A DNA stretch of 64,000 bases from Brevibacterium zhoupengii (lineage in GTDB: Bacteria; Actinomycetota; Actinomycetes; Actinomycetales; Brevibacteriaceae). Every line of letters starts with the position of its first letter. The first letter of the stretch is position 1. The notes under the pieces were generated by a model. It had not been told where the DNA came from, searched no databases, and saw only the letters and a list, made by a program, of their open reading frames with translations. The stretch spans positions 2,914,001-2,978,000 of the forward strand of contig NZ_CP088298.1 of the NCBI RefSeq assembly GCF_021117425.1. Reading direction: 5' to 3'. Of this stretch, positions 8,778 to 17,399 are shown in pieces. A program made the position numbers and the translations under genes.

Positions 8778-9572
8778 TCAGTCGCGCAGCCGCAGTTCGA
8801 GCACGACGGTCTGTTCGTCGTCGCCGAGCCTGTGCCTGCTGTCGAAGCCCAATGGTTCGGCGAAGTCGGTGGCCTGTTCCTGCTGCTGGGTGCCGAGTTC
8901 GATGAGCAGCACTCCACTTGGTGCCAGCCAATCGCGTGATTCGGTGATGAGGCGCCGGACCAGGTCGAGCCCGTCGGCCCCTCCGAAGAGCGCTGTCGCC
9001 GGCTCGTACTCGACCGCTTCGTGGGGAAGGTATTGTGCCGCAGAGTCCGGCACATAGGGCGGAACCGCGGAGATCACGTCGAAGCCGCCGGTCAGGGTCT
9101 GTGGCAGTCCCACCAGGCAGTCGAGCAGGTGCGTCGTTGACTGGGCGCCGACGTTCTTCTTGGCGCAGTCAAGGGCAGTCTCATCGTGATCGCCGAGGTG
9201 GATCTGCGTTCCGTGCAGAGTGCGGGAGACGGTGGTGGCCACGGCCCCCACACCACAGAAAGCTTCGAGGAAGCGCACCGATTCTCCTGCGGCCTGCACG
9301 GCCAGGATCGACTGCTGCGCCAGGAGCGTCGTTCTCTGCCGGGGTACGAACACGCCGGGCGCGACCGCGATGCGCTGACCCGCGAAGTCGACCCATCCCA
9401 CGACCTGTTCCAGAGGCTCACCGGCGACGCGGCGAGCCAGTAATCGGCCGAGAACAGCGCGGCAGTCAGCGAGTGCGGATTCCTGTGCGGCCTCCATCAG
9501 GATTCGGGCTTCGTCTTCGGCGAAGACGCACCCTGCTCGGCGCAGATGGGCGGCGACCATGCCTTGGCTCAT
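8778..9572 (-). CDS. PrmC-like class I methyltransferase (putative protein N5-glutamine methyltransferase)
   Basis: A 264-residue SAM-dependent methyltransferase. An N-terminal helical region (about 1-75) is followed by LEQVVGWVDFAGQRIAV and VPRQRT, as in the PrmC/HemK family that methylates release-factor GGQ glutamine. The SAM-binding strand is FLEAFCGVGAVATT. The substrate-clamping motif, NPPY in PrmC, reads VPPY here (SAVPPYVPDSA), so the key Asn is missing. Actinobacteria often carry such a paralogue alongside true PrmC; its substrate is not established. ATG 9572. Confidence 0.85.
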   Translation of the reverse strand: MSQGMVAAHLRRAGCVFAEDEARILMEAAQESALADCRAVLGRLLARRVAGEPLEQVVGWVDFAGQRIAVAPGVFVPRQRTTLLAQQSILAVQAAGESVRFLEAFCGVGAVATTVSRTLHGTQIHLGDHDETALDCAKKNVGAQSTTHLLDCLVGLPQTLTGGFDVISAVPPYVPDSAAQYLPHEAVEYEPATALFGGADGLDLVRRLITESRDWLAPSGVLLIELGTQQQEQATDFAEPLGFDSRHRLGDDEQTVVLELRLRD

Positions 9573-9600
9573 CTGCTCAGTCGTGTTCGGATCAGAGGCG

Positions 9601-10341
9601 TCAGGCCTCAGGAAGGAGCTCCTGCGACAGCCAGTCCAGGCTCGAACGTGCGTCGAGAGAAGTTTCGTCGGTGACGATCAGTTCTCGATCCGGTGACAAT
9701 GCGACGACAGCTGCCGGTTCGACCCGTGAGTCCCGCATCGCCTGATCGATATTGGCAGTCTCCCCCGTCACGGTGATGCCCACACCTTCGAATTGGGAGC
9801 GGATGGCCTTGACCGATGCCCGTCCCGACTCGATCGGCGGTGCGTCGATCGTGTGGACGAACACGGTGGTGGTCTCGGCAGCTCCGGGCCGAGCAGAGGG
9901 CTGGGCAGAGGAGGACTCGGCCGACGGGGCCGATGCGGGGGCCGCGGTGTTCGCCGCCGTTGAGCTCACGTCGACGCCGACTCCGATTCGGACAGCCCCG
10001 AGGATGCTGAGCGCCCGGGAGACCGGTGGAACATCCTCGGCGATGATGATGCGTTCGTTGGCTGTGCCGCTGATGCCCATGGCACGGAGGACTCCGGCGA
10101 GTTTCGCACTCCGGTCGAGCACCTCGGCGCGATCGAGTTCCACGGGCTTCGACAGTGCCTTGACCAGACGTGGATCGGTGACCACGCGACCATCGACCAT
10201 CGGCTGGTCTGGGACCGGGCCGGTCAGGACGATGTCATCGGCCCCGCCCATGGCGATCGGGAAGTCGAGCAGCTCGAAGACCGGGTTGAGAGTTCCGGCC
10301 GAGGTATCCGTGGGTGATTCGAAGTAGTGGAAGTCAGTCAA
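9601..10341 (-). CDS. Hypothetical protein resembling the N-terminal part of AMP-binding (ANL) enzymes
   Basis: A 246-residue protein of unknown function. Residues about 70-125 (DRAEVLDRSAKLAGVLRAMG, NERIIIAEDVPPVSRALSILGAVRIGV) look like the early helices and strands of acyl-CoA synthetases, but no AMP-binding P-loop or ATP-site motifs follow. An Ala/Ser/Pro linker (about 128-158) leads to a C-terminal part ending in SLDWLSQELLPEA. The apparent start is TTG at 10341, overlapping the end of the DivIVA-repeat gene by eight bases, which implies cotranscription. This is weak similarity judged by eye. Confidence 0.6.
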   Translation of the reverse strand: MTDFHYFESPTDTSAGTLNPVFELLDFPIAMGGADDIVLTGPVPDQPMVDGRVVTDPRLVKALSKPVELDRAEVLDRSAKLAGVLRAMGISGTANERIIIAEDVPPVSRALSILGAVRIGVGVDVSSTAANTAAPASAPSAESSSAQPSARPGAAETTTVFVHTIDAPPIESGRASVKAIRSQFEGVGITVTGETANIDQAMRDSRVEPAAVVALSPDRELIVTDETSLDARSSLDWLSQELLPEA

Positions 10342-10894
10342 CGGAGGCCATCACTTCGACGACACGGTCGATGAAGGCATCCACCTGGTCCTCGTCGTAG
10401 GCCTTGTCACCCTTGGCCGTCTTGAACAAGACGCGACGCACCTGGTCGACGCTCATGGCCACACCCTGGGTGAAGTAGGCGTTGACCTTCTCGCACATGT
10501 CATCGACCTGGTCGATGTCGTAGCCGATGACTCCGGGAGCCGGGTTGTCGAAGTGTTCGCCGGGTTCGCGCACCAGACGTCCCCGCAGGGACGCGGCCAC
10601 ACGAGTCAGCTCGGACACCCAGGCATCTTGACCCGACTGTGCGATGAGGCGGTCACGTGCCTGTTTGGCGAAGGCGTCTTCGAGTCGGTCGAGTGCGGCA
10701 TCGACGACGGCGACGTGGTATCCCTTGCGCACCAGGTCGAAGCCGACAGTGCGCACGGCACGGGAGTCGAGGTCACCGGGCTGCGGGGTGGGACGTTCGA
10801 AGGATTCACGCGCACGTTTGAAGAAGCTGTCGACTTGTTTCGGGTCGTAGCCGTTCTTCCATCCGGACATTCGGGGGAAAGTCGTGTCCGCCAT
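10334..10894 (-). CDS. DivIVA-repeat protein (four DivIVA-like units)
   Basis: A 186-residue cytoplasmic protein built of repeated DivIVA-domain units: NGYDPKQVDSFFKRA (about 12-26), KGYHVAVVDAALDRLEDAF (about 57-75), IGYDIDQVDDMCEKV (about 123-137) and KAYDEDQVDAFIDRV (about 162-176). The unit is a G/A-Y-x-x-x-Q/V-V-D turn plus helix, as in the N-terminal membrane-binding part of DivIVA/Wag31, but the long coiled coil of Wag31 is absent. A scaffold role at poles or septum is inferred only. It sits downstream of rlmN and overlaps the following gene. Confidence 0.8.
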   Translation of the reverse strand: MADTTFPRMSGWKNGYDPKQVDSFFKRARESFERPTPQPGDLDSRAVRTVGFDLVRKGYHVAVVDAALDRLEDAFAKQARDRLIAQSGQDAWVSELTRVAASLRGRLVREPGEHFDNPAPGVIGYDIDQVDDMCEKVNAYFTQGVAMSVDQVRRVLFKTAKGDKAYDEDQVDAFIDRVVEVMASVD

Positions 10895-10976
10895 GTTGCC
10901 TCCAGAAGCGAATCGCCGTATTGGTCATTTCCACCATGATAAATGGCGGACGCGGAAAATGCGTGTTCGCGGCTTC

Positions 10977-12284
10977 TCAGTCGGCGGCAGCGAGCTGTCC
11001 GCAGGCTCCGTCGATGTCCGATCCGCGGGTATCGCGGATGGTGGTGGGGATCCCCTGGTCGATGAGTCGGCGCACGAATTCATCTGCCACCTCCGGCTCG
11101 GACGCGGTCCACACCGAGCCCGGAGTCGGGTTGAGCGGGATCGGGTTGACGTGCACCCAGCCGCGGCCGCGAGCGTTGAGCTTCTTCGCCAGCAGCTCTG
11201 CACGCCAGGGGTGATCGTTCATGTCCTTGATGAGCGCGTATTCGATGCTCACTCGACGCCCTGTCACCTGGTAGTAGTTGTACGCGGCATCGATGGCCTC
11301 ATCGGCCTTCCACCGGGTGTTGACCGGGATCATCTCATCGCGCAGCTCATCATCGGGTGCGTGGAGGCTGAGCGCGAAGGTGACGGGGATGTCCTCGGCC
11401 GCGAGCTTGTTGATGCCGGGGACCAGTCCGACCGTGGAGATGGTGATCCGGCGGGCAGACATGCCCAGTCCCTGGGGAGCAGGTTCGACGAACCGGCGCA
11501 CCGCGTTCATCACCCGCTTGTAGTTGGCCAGAGGTTCGCCCATTCCCATGAACACGATGTTGGAGACGCGTTCGGGTCCCGTCGCCGAGGTGCTCGTGCC
11601 CGATTCGTCGACCGTGGCCTCGGAGGTCTCCCCCTGGTCGTCATCGGCTTCGGCACCGAGTGCGGTTTCGCCTTCGGCCGGCATGTCTGATGTGGGTGCG
11701 GGTGCGAGTTCACCGGCGGCGATGACCTGGTTGGCGCGGATGACCTGTTCGACGATCTCAGCCGCGGACATATTGCGTGTCAGTCCCTGCTGGCCGGTGG
11801 CGCAGAAGGGACAGTTCATGCCGCAGCCGCACTGGCTGGACACACACAGGGTGACGCGGTTGCGGTAGCGCATGAGGACTGATTCGACGAGTGCACCGTC
11901 GTAGAGGCGCCACAGGAACTTGATCGTGTCACCATTGGCAGTCCTCAGTCGACGAACCTCGGTCAGCAGGTGGGGGAAGAAGCGTTCCTGCAGGTCAGCA
12001 CGCAGATCCTTGGGCAGGTCCGTCATGGACTCCACGTCGGTCTGATAGTGCGAGAAGTAGTGTGTTGAGATCTGCTTGGCACGGAAGGCCGGCAGTCCCA
12101 TCTCTTTGACCGCGTCGATGCGTTCGTCCATCGTCATATCGGCCAGATGCTGCTTCGGCTGGCTGGCTCGTGGGGATTTGAAATTGAGCAGCGGACGACC
12201 ATCACGCGTCGGCGTCTTCGATGTCGTGCCGTCTGCGTGTTCGACGACGGGCCGTGTCTGCCTGTTACCTGCTTGAGAACTCAC
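10977..12284 (-). CDS. rlmN: Dual-specificity RNA methyltransferase RlmN
   Basis: A 435-residue radical-SAM enzyme that methylates C2 of A2503 in 23S rRNA and A37 in some tRNAs. The cluster motif CxxxCxxC is in CGMNCPFCATGQQGLTRNM. The conserved block NIVFMGMGEPLANY and the C-terminal cysteine in DIDGACGQL (the methyl-carrying Cys) are present. An acidic, Ser/Thr-rich insert of about 55 residues (PAPTSDMPAEGETAL to TSATGPER) lies between the helix after the cluster and NIVFMG and accounts for most of the extra length over the usual 370-390. The start is GTG 12284 with a weak site. Confidence 0.96.
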   Translation of the reverse strand: MSSQAGNRQTRPVVEHADGTTSKTPTRDGRPLLNFKSPRASQPKQHLADMTMDERIDAVKEMGLPAFRAKQISTHYFSHYQTDVESMTDLPKDLRADLQERFFPHLLTEVRRLRTANGDTIKFLWRLYDGALVESVLMRYRNRVTLCVSSQCGCGMNCPFCATGQQGLTRNMSAAEIVEQVIRANQVIAAGELAPAPTSDMPAEGETALGAEADDDQGETSEATVDESGTSTSATGPERVSNIVFMGMGEPLANYKRVMNAVRRFVEPAPQGLGMSARRITISTVGLVPGINKLAAEDIPVTFALSLHAPDDELRDEMIPVNTRWKADEAIDAAYNYYQVTGRRVSIEYALIKDMNDHPWRAELLAKKLNARGRGWVHVNPIPLNPTPGSVWTASEPEVADEFVRRLIDQGIPTTIRDTRGSDIDGACGQLAAAD

Positions 12285-12352
12285 ACGTCCATTGTCTCAT
12301 GAGAGCAATTCGTGTGGGATGTGTGTGCCGCCACGGCCCGGCGGGTGTCGGA

Positions 12353-13375
12353 TCAGAGGTATCCGGGCAGAACGGAGAACATCACCAAAGCCACCGGGGC
12401 CGTCGGCAGGATCGAATCGAGTCGGTCCATGACTCCGCCGTGGCCAGGCAGCAGGGTTCCCATGTCCTTGAGCTCGAGATCGCGTTTGATCATCGATTCG
12501 CTGAAGTCGCCGAGAGTGGCGAAGGCCGGAATAACCACACCGAAGACCAGTCCGGTCCAGAAGGGTGCGTCGAAGAGCGTCAGAGCGAGGATGGTCGCGA
12601 CCGCGGCGGCGAAGACCACCGAGCCGATGTAGCCTTCCCAGGATTTCTTCGGTGAGATCCTCGGGGCGATCGGGTGTTTGCCCCACAGCACGCCGAAGAC
12701 GTAGCCACCGGTGTCCGAGGCGACCACACTGGCGAGGAACAGGATGACGTAGAGGTTGCCGTCGGGCTGCGTGAGCAGGTAGACGACGAAGCAGGCCATG
12801 AGGCCGACGTAGGTGAGCGCGAACAGGGACAGTGAGACGTCTTTGACTGCGTTCTTACGTCGCTCGACCATGGTGAAGAGCATGACGGCGCCGGCACTGG
12901 CGGCGAAGGTCACCCACAGTGCTTCGCGTCCGCCGACGAACGTTGCCAGCACCATGCAGGCGGCGGAGACCATGGTCGGAATGCGTGAGACCAGCGATCC
13001 CGAACGGGACAGCGCGTTGGCCAGTTCCCACATCGCAGCGACGATGGCGATGAGGATGATGAAGAGGAACGAGATCGGGAAGAAGATGAGGGAGACCAGG
13101 ACGACGCCGCCGATGAGCAGCCCGATGCCGATCGCGGCCGGCAGATTTCGTCCGGCCTTGCCGTAGTCCTTCTCTGCCACCTCTGGAACGTCTTGCCCGG
13201 TCTCCGCTGCCGGATTCGTCGTCGGATCGTCCGGTGAGTAGTCCTTATCCGAGTTGCGCAGGTCTCGGCGCCTGGGAAAGGGGGTCTCAGAGCCTGATGG
13301 ATGCGGAACCGGATCCGGCCCCCCGAAGGAAGCCGGATCGGATGCAGGACTGTCTGACCCGGTCAAGGAAATCAT
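12353..13375 (-). CDS. cdsA: Phosphatidate cytidylyltransferase
   Basis: A 340-residue membrane enzyme making CDP-diacylglycerol from phosphatidate and CTP. About 90 N-terminal residues are polar and disordered; they are followed by several hydrophobic segments starting at IGIGLLIGGVVLVSLIFF. The CDS signature is at the C-terminus: SDTGGYVFGVLWGK, SPKKSWEGYIGS, and GDFSESMIKRDLELKDMG with the metal-binding aspartates. ATG 13375 overlaps the frr stop (TGATG), so frr and cdsA are translationally coupled, the order pyrH-frr-cdsA being standard. Confidence 0.95.
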   Translation of the reverse strand: MISLTGSDSPASDPASFGGPDPVPHPSGSETPFPRRRDLRNSDKDYSPDDPTTNPAAETGQDVPEVAEKDYGKAGRNLPAAIGIGLLIGGVVLVSLIFFPISFLFIILIAIVAAMWELANALSRSGSLVSRIPTMVSAACMVLATFVGGREALWVTFAASAGAVMLFTMVERRKNAVKDVSLSLFALTYVGLMACFVVYLLTQPDGNLYVILFLASVVASDTGGYVFGVLWGKHPIAPRISPKKSWEGYIGSVVFAAAVATILALTLFDAPFWTGLVFGVVIPAFATLGDFSESMIKRDLELKDMGTLLPGHGGVMDRLDSILPTAPVALVMFSVLPGYL

Positions 13376-13932
13376 CAGACCTCGAGTAGCTCAGCTTCCT
13401 TCTGGTTCAGCAGCTTGTCGACGTTGTCGACCTTGCTCTTCGTCAGGTCGTCGAGTTCGGAGATTCCACGTGCGACTTCGTCTTCGCCGGCGTCGCCGTC
13501 CTTCTTGATGCGCTCCAGGGTCTCCTTGGCATGGCGACGGATGTTGCGGATCGAGACCTTGCCGTCTTCGGCCTTGCCCTTGACGATCTTCACGTACTCC
13601 TTGCGGCGTTCCTCGGTGAGTTCCGGGAGCACAACGCGGATGACGTTGCCGTCATTGGCGGGGTTGGCTCCGATGTCCGAATTGCGCAGTGCCGTCTCGA
13701 TGTCACCAAGTGCCCCACGGTCGTAGGGAGTCACGAGGATCGTGCGCGCTTCCGGTGTCTGGAATGAGGCCAGCTGCTGCAGAGGGGTCGGTGCACCGTA
13801 GTAATCGATCTCAATGGACGCGAACAGTGCGGGATTGGCGCGGCCGGTGCGGATGGACGAGAAGTCCTCCTGCGTGAATTCCACGGCTTTGTCCATCTTC
13901 TCTCTGGCCTCGGCCAGTGTCTCTTCAATCAC
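13375..13932 (-). CDS. frr: Ribosome recycling factor
   Basis: A 185-residue cytosolic factor that, with EF-G, splits the post-termination ribosome. The length is typical. It has the conserved [51 protein letters not shown] and [13 protein letters not shown] blocks of the family. The start is GTG 13932. It is downstream of pyrH with a 150-base gap containing a small hairpin at 14008-14027. Confidence 0.97.
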   Translation of the reverse strand: MIEETLAEAREKMDKAVEFTQEDFSSIRTGRANPALFASIEIDYYGAPTPLQQLASFQTPEARTILVTPYDRGALGDIETALRNSDIGANPANDGNVIRVVLPELTEERRKEYVKIVKGKAEDGKVSIRNIRRHAKETLERIKKDGDAGEDEVARGISELDDLTKSKVDNVDKLLNQKEAELLEV

Positions 13933-14007
13933 GACTCACTCTTTCCGTCGGTGGGGTGCTTTGGGTTCATTCTATGGGTCATAGCTCACGAATGCCCCAC
14001 TCTATTG

Positions 14008-14027
14008 GTCCAGGGATAGTCCTGGAC
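14008..14027 (-). terminator. Short hairpin between pyrH and frr
   Basis: GTCCAGG-GATAGT-CCTGGAC forms a 7-bp stem with a 6-base loop in the pyrH-frr gap. No clear T-run follows on the minus strand, so it may attenuate or stabilise rather than terminate. Confidence 0.35.
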
Positions 14028-14082
14028 TTCATTTGAGGGGGTGTTTCGCGGTGGTGCGGCTATCAGGCGGTGCGCCCTGAGA

Positions 14083-14835
14083 CTAGTTGACTACGGTGCC
14101 GATCTTGTCTCCGACGATCGCCTTGCGCAGGTTGCCTTCGCCTTCCATGCCGAAGACGTGCATCGGCAGCTTGTTGTCCATGCACAGCGAGAAGGCAGTG
14201 GCGTCGACGACCTTGAGGCCTTTCTGCAGTGCCTCCTGGTAGGTGATCTCACGGATCTTCTCTGCCGTGGGATCGATGTTCGGGTCAGCGGTGTAGACAC
14301 CGTCGACCCCGTTCTTGGCGATGAGGACTTCATCGGCGTGGATCTCCAGCGCACGCTGTGCGGCGACAGTATCGGTGGAGAAGTAGGGCAGTCCGGCTCC
14401 TGCACCGAAGATGACGACCCGGTTCTTCTCCATGTGACGCATCGCCCGGCGTGGGATGTAGGACTCGGCGACCTGCGACATCGGGATCGCGGTCTGCACC
14501 CGAGTGTCGACTCCGGTCTGCTCGAGGAAGTCCTGCAGCGCCAGGCAGTTCATCACTGTTCCCAGCATGCCCATGTAATCGGCGCGGGTACGGTCCATGC
14601 CCCGCTGGGACAGCTCTGCGCCACGGAAGAAGTTACCGCCGCCGACGACGATGCTGACTTCCACCTCGTCGACGGTGGGTGCCACTTCTCTGGCGACTGC
14701 GGCGACGACGTCGGGATCGACTCCGATCTTGCCTCCGCCGAACACCTCCCCGGAGAGTTTGAGGAGAACGCGGCGGCGGTGGGTGCGGACTGGTCTGCTG
14801 GCGTAGCTGGATTCGTGAACCGGGGTGGATGTCAT
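14083..14835 (-). CDS. pyrH: UMP kinase
   Basis: A 250-residue amino-acid-kinase-fold enzyme converting UMP to UDP. It has [13 protein letters not shown] (phosphate-binding Lys), [13 protein letters not shown], a GTGLPYF-equivalent ([19 protein letters not shown]) and the C-terminal VKVVD-equivalent block ([24 protein letters not shown]). The N-terminus has about 22 extra polar residues before the core. ATG 14835 is preceded by AAGGA. A strong terminator upstream separates it from tsf. Confidence 0.97.
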   Translation of the reverse strand: MTSTPVHESSYASRPVRTHRRRVLLKLSGEVFGGGKIGVDPDVVAAVAREVAPTVDEVEVSIVVGGGNFFRGAELSQRGMDRTRADYMGMLGTVMNCLALQDFLEQTGVDTRVQTAIPMSQVAESYIPRRAMRHMEKNRVVIFGAGAGLPYFSTDTVAAQRALEIHADEVLIAKNGVDGVYTADPNIDPTAEKIREITYQEALQKGLKVVDATAFSLCMDNKLPMHVFGMEGEGNLRKAIVGDKIGTVVN

Positions 14836-14899
14836 TTAGTCCTTCTTCCGTCTGGGCAGGTTGGAGCCCGGATGAGTCGTCGGTGTCAGTTTAGCGAAA

Positions 14900-14929
14900 A
14901 CGGGGCCGGACCGATTGGTCCGACCCCGT
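14900..14929 (-). terminator. Intrinsic terminator of the rpsB-tsf operon
   Basis: On the minus strand ACGGGG-T-CGGACC and GGTCCG-G-CCCCGT form a 13-bp stem with one mismatch and a 4-base loop (AATC), followed by TTTTCGCTAAA. It lies 80 bases after the tsf stop. Confidence 0.85.
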
Positions 14930-15009
14930 CTGCCGCTTATGAGTTCACTCTCAAGCGAGACGACTGCTGTGCGGGTCGGAAACCGACTCGCTCAACGGTC
15001 AATGATGTT

Positions 15010-15837
15010 TCAGGCTCCGACGCGGAAGCGCAGGAATCCGGTGGCCTTGACGCCGGCAGCCTCAAGAACCTTGCTCACGGACTGCTTGGGATCCTTGGCG
15101 AATCCCTGGTCCAGCAGGCAGTTCTCCTTGAAGAAGCCGTTGACGCGGCCTTCGATGATCTTAGGCAGAGCCTTCTCCGGCTTGCCTTCGTTCTTCGCGG
15201 TGTCTTCAGCGATGCGACGTTCGTTCTCCACGAGGTCAGCGGGGACCTCTTCACGGGAGAAGTACTTCGGGCTCATCGCAGCGATGTGCACGGCGACATC
15301 GTGGGCAACCGAGGAGTCGTCACCTTCGTAGGCCAGCAGAACGCCCACCTGAGGAGGCAGATCCTTGTTGGTCCGGTGCAGGTAGGACTCGACGCTTGCG
15401 CCTTCGAGACGTCCGACGCGGCGCAGGGCAACCTTCTCGCCCAGAGTCGCACCGCTTTCGGTGATGAACTCCGAGACGGGCTTGCCGTCCTTTGTGGACT
15501 CGAGGACAGCTTCGGCCGAATCGGCGTTGCTGGACACGGCCAGAGCCAGAACTTCGTCAGCGAGTGCGACGAAGGGATCGGACTTCGCAACGAAGTCGGT
15601 CTCCGAGTTGAGCTCGATCATCGTTCCGACGCCGCCGTCGACCTGTGTGGCCACGAGACCGTCGGAGGTGGAGCGACCTTCACGCTTGGTCGCGCCTTTG
15701 AGGCCCTTCACACGGAGGACCTCGATGGCTTTCGCCTGATCGCCGTCTGCTTCGTCAAGAGCCTTCTTGACGTCCATCATTCCGGCGCCGGTCTTCTCGC
15801 GCAGTGCCTTGATATCAGCGGCAGTGTAGTTTGCCAT
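15010..15837 (-). CDS. tsf: Elongation factor Ts
   Basis: A 275-residue guanine-nucleotide exchange factor for EF-Tu. The N-terminal UBA-like domain begins MANYTAADIKALREKTGAGMMDVKKAL, followed by the core signature GTMIELNSETDFVAKSDPF, with the expected TDFV motif that contacts EF-Tu. The length is normal for actinobacteria. It follows rpsB by 33 bases, the near-universal rpsB-tsf arrangement. Confidence 0.98.
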   Translation of the reverse strand: MANYTAADIKALREKTGAGMMDVKKALDEADGDQAKAIEVLRVKGLKGATKREGRSTSDGLVATQVDGGVGTMIELNSETDFVAKSDPFVALADEVLALAVSSNADSAEAVLESTKDGKPVSEFITESGATLGEKVALRRVGRLEGASVESYLHRTNKDLPPQVGVLLAYEGDDSSVAHDVAVHIAAMSPKYFSREEVPADLVENERRIAEDTAKNEGKPEKALPKIIEGRVNGFFKENCLLDQGFAKDPKQSVSKVLEAAGVKATGFLRFRVGA

Positions 15838-15870
15838 TCTTTCTCCTCAGGGTGGTGGAGTTATGGAAAA

Positions 15871-16836
15871 TCAGGACTCGGTCGACTCGGTGGAGTCTGC
15901 AGCAGCTTCTGCGGCAGGTGCTTCGGTCGCCTTGTCAGCGGCCTCGGCAGCAGCCTCAACTGGGGGCTCGTCGGTTGCCTCTTCAGCCGCAGCAGCGGCG
16001 TCAGCGGCTGGCTTCTCAGCAGCGTCTGCAGCCGGGGCGGCAGCTTCCTCAGAGGCAGGAGCGTTGCCCTCGAGCAGTTCGCGTTCCCATTCAGGCATCG
16101 GTTCGACGGCGGAGACGTTCTTCTCTCCGCTGTCATCGTCCGAGGAGTGACGGGCGATGAGGCCCTCTGCCACTGCGTCGGCGATCACGCGGGTCAGCAG
16201 GGACACCGAGCGGATGGCGTCGTCGTTGCCCGGGATCGGGTAGTTGACGTCGTCGGGGTCGCAGTTGGTGTCGAGGATCGCGATGACCGGGATGCCCAGC
16301 TTGCGAGCTTCGTCGACGGCGAGGTGTTCCTTCTTGGTGTCAACGATCCAGACAGCCGAAGGGGTCCGCTGCATGTCGCGGATACCGCCGAGGGTCTTCT
16401 CGAGCTTGTCCTTCTCACGACGGAGAATGAGCAGTTCCTTCTTGGTGTGCGAAGAACCTGCAACGTCGTCGAAGTCGATCTCTTCGAGTTCCTTCAGGCG
16501 GCGCAGACGCAGCGAGATGGTCTGGAAGTTGGTGAGCATGCCACCGAGCCAACGCTGGTTGACGTAGGGCTGGCCCACGCGCTTGGCCTGTTCGGCGATC
16601 GATTCCTGCGCCTGCTTCTTGGTGCCGACGAAGAGGATCGAGCCACCGTGGGTCACGGTTTCCTTGACGAACTCGAATGCAGTGTCGATGTAGCCCAGCG
16701 ACTTCTGCAGGTCGATGATGTAGATGCCGTTGCGCTCGGTGAAGATGAAGCGCTTCATCTTCGGGTTCCAACGACGGGTCTGGTGTCCAAAGTGAACGCC
16801 GCTGTCGAGCAGCTGGCGGATGGTGACGACGGCCAT
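15871..16836 (-). CDS. rpsB: 30S ribosomal protein S2
   Basis: A 321-residue protein. The S2 core is clear: [24 protein letters not shown] at the N-terminus, [30 protein letters not shown] and [27 protein letters not shown]. The last 65 or so residues are an Ala/Glu/Pro-rich tail with no S2 homology, likely disordered, as in several high-GC actinobacteria. The transcript leader carries a GC-rich hairpin (16889-16909). Confidence 0.98.
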   Translation of the reverse strand: MAVVTIRQLLDSGVHFGHQTRRWNPKMKRFIFTERNGIYIIDLQKSLGYIDTAFEFVKETVTHGGSILFVGTKKQAQESIAEQAKRVGQPYVNQRWLGGMLTNFQTISLRLRRLKELEEIDFDDVAGSSHTKKELLILRREKDKLEKTLGGIRDMQRTPSAVWIVDTKKEHLAVDEARKLGIPVIAILDTNCDPDDVNYPIPGNDDAIRSVSLLTRVIADAVAEGLIARHSSDDDSGEKNVSAVEPMPEWERELLEGNAPASEEAAAPAADAAEKPAADAAAAAEEATDEPPVEAAAEAADKATEAPAAEAAADSTESTES

Positions 16837-16888
16837 GCCGACGCCCTCCTTTCTCTTGCGCCTGTGGGCGCTTTTACGTCAGTGTTCT

Positions 16889-16909
16889 CCGGCAGCATTG
16901 AGCTGCCGG
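16889..16909 (-). promoter_or_regulatory. Hairpin in the rpsB 5' leader
   Basis: CCGGCAGC-ATTGA-GCTGCCGG is a perfect 8-bp stem with a 5-base loop, 53-73 bases upstream of the rpsB ATG. Flanking AGTGTT/AACAGT nearly extends it. S2 autoregulates through leader RNA in other bacteria; the role here is inferred. Confidence 0.45.
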
Positions 16910-17169
16910 CAACAGTGACCTTTTCGGTTGATTCCTGGTATTCGGTTCATCCGCCCCACAAATTCGCCCTTACGGACAATTTGCACCATGGGATGGAGAA
17001 GAAATCGAATACGCGTAGTCAGAAGGCACGCTTCTGCTGAGGCCAGTCTATCCCCGTTGCCCAAGGCATTTCCAATCGATCAGGCACCTGCCGGATGGTC
17101 TGCATCACATGTATCGCGCGTTCGCTCGCCATTTCGGAGACGGTGCCCCTCGACTCGCGTGCACCGGTG

Positions 17170-17350
17170 TGTGGACAACACCGGATCTGTGCATGCGTGA
17201 GTCCTCAGATCTGCTGCTGGTCTTGTCGACCCAGATGGCTCTCGGCCACCTCATCAGAGACTGTGGCTTGTCACTCGTGCGTGATCTCCTGTGGATTGCC
17301 CGACGACTCGTGTTCGTTTCGCCTGTGGACTCTCGCACGCCGTCCACAGG
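17170..17350. promoter_or_regulatory. Cluster of DnaA-box-like sequences
   Basis: TGTGGACAA at 17170-17178 is the exact complement of TTGTCCACA, the DnaA box of high-GC actinobacteria. Near matches follow: TGTGGATTG (17290-17298), TGTGGACTC (17324-17332) and CCGTCCACA (17340-17348). The last two form the inverted repeat CCTGTGGAC-N11-GTCCACAGG (17322-17350). The cluster lies directly upstream of the peptidase gene. Function is inferred. Confidence 0.35.
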
Positions 17351-17399
17351 GGTCGTGGAGGGGCCTGACTTCGGCAGGTGATCCGGCTTCCATGGGCTC

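Larger units (their letters stand above)
16837..17399. other. 563-base gap upstream of rpsB and the M23-M15 peptidase
   Basis: Non-coding in my reading. The left part is the rpsB leader (hairpin at 16889-16909 and a smaller GCGCC/GGCGC dyad close to the start). The right part, about 17170-17350, holds several sequences resembling actinobacterial DnaA boxes and an inverted repeat CCTGTGGAC/GTCCACAGG. Short frames here lack ribosome sites and family motifs. Confidence 0.6.

Noticed and set aside
14041-17040. A 999-residue open frame on the plus strand across pyrH, tsf and rpsB
   Set aside because: It runs antisense to three certain genes; the openness follows from their high-GC codon bias, and it has no family motif or ribosome site.
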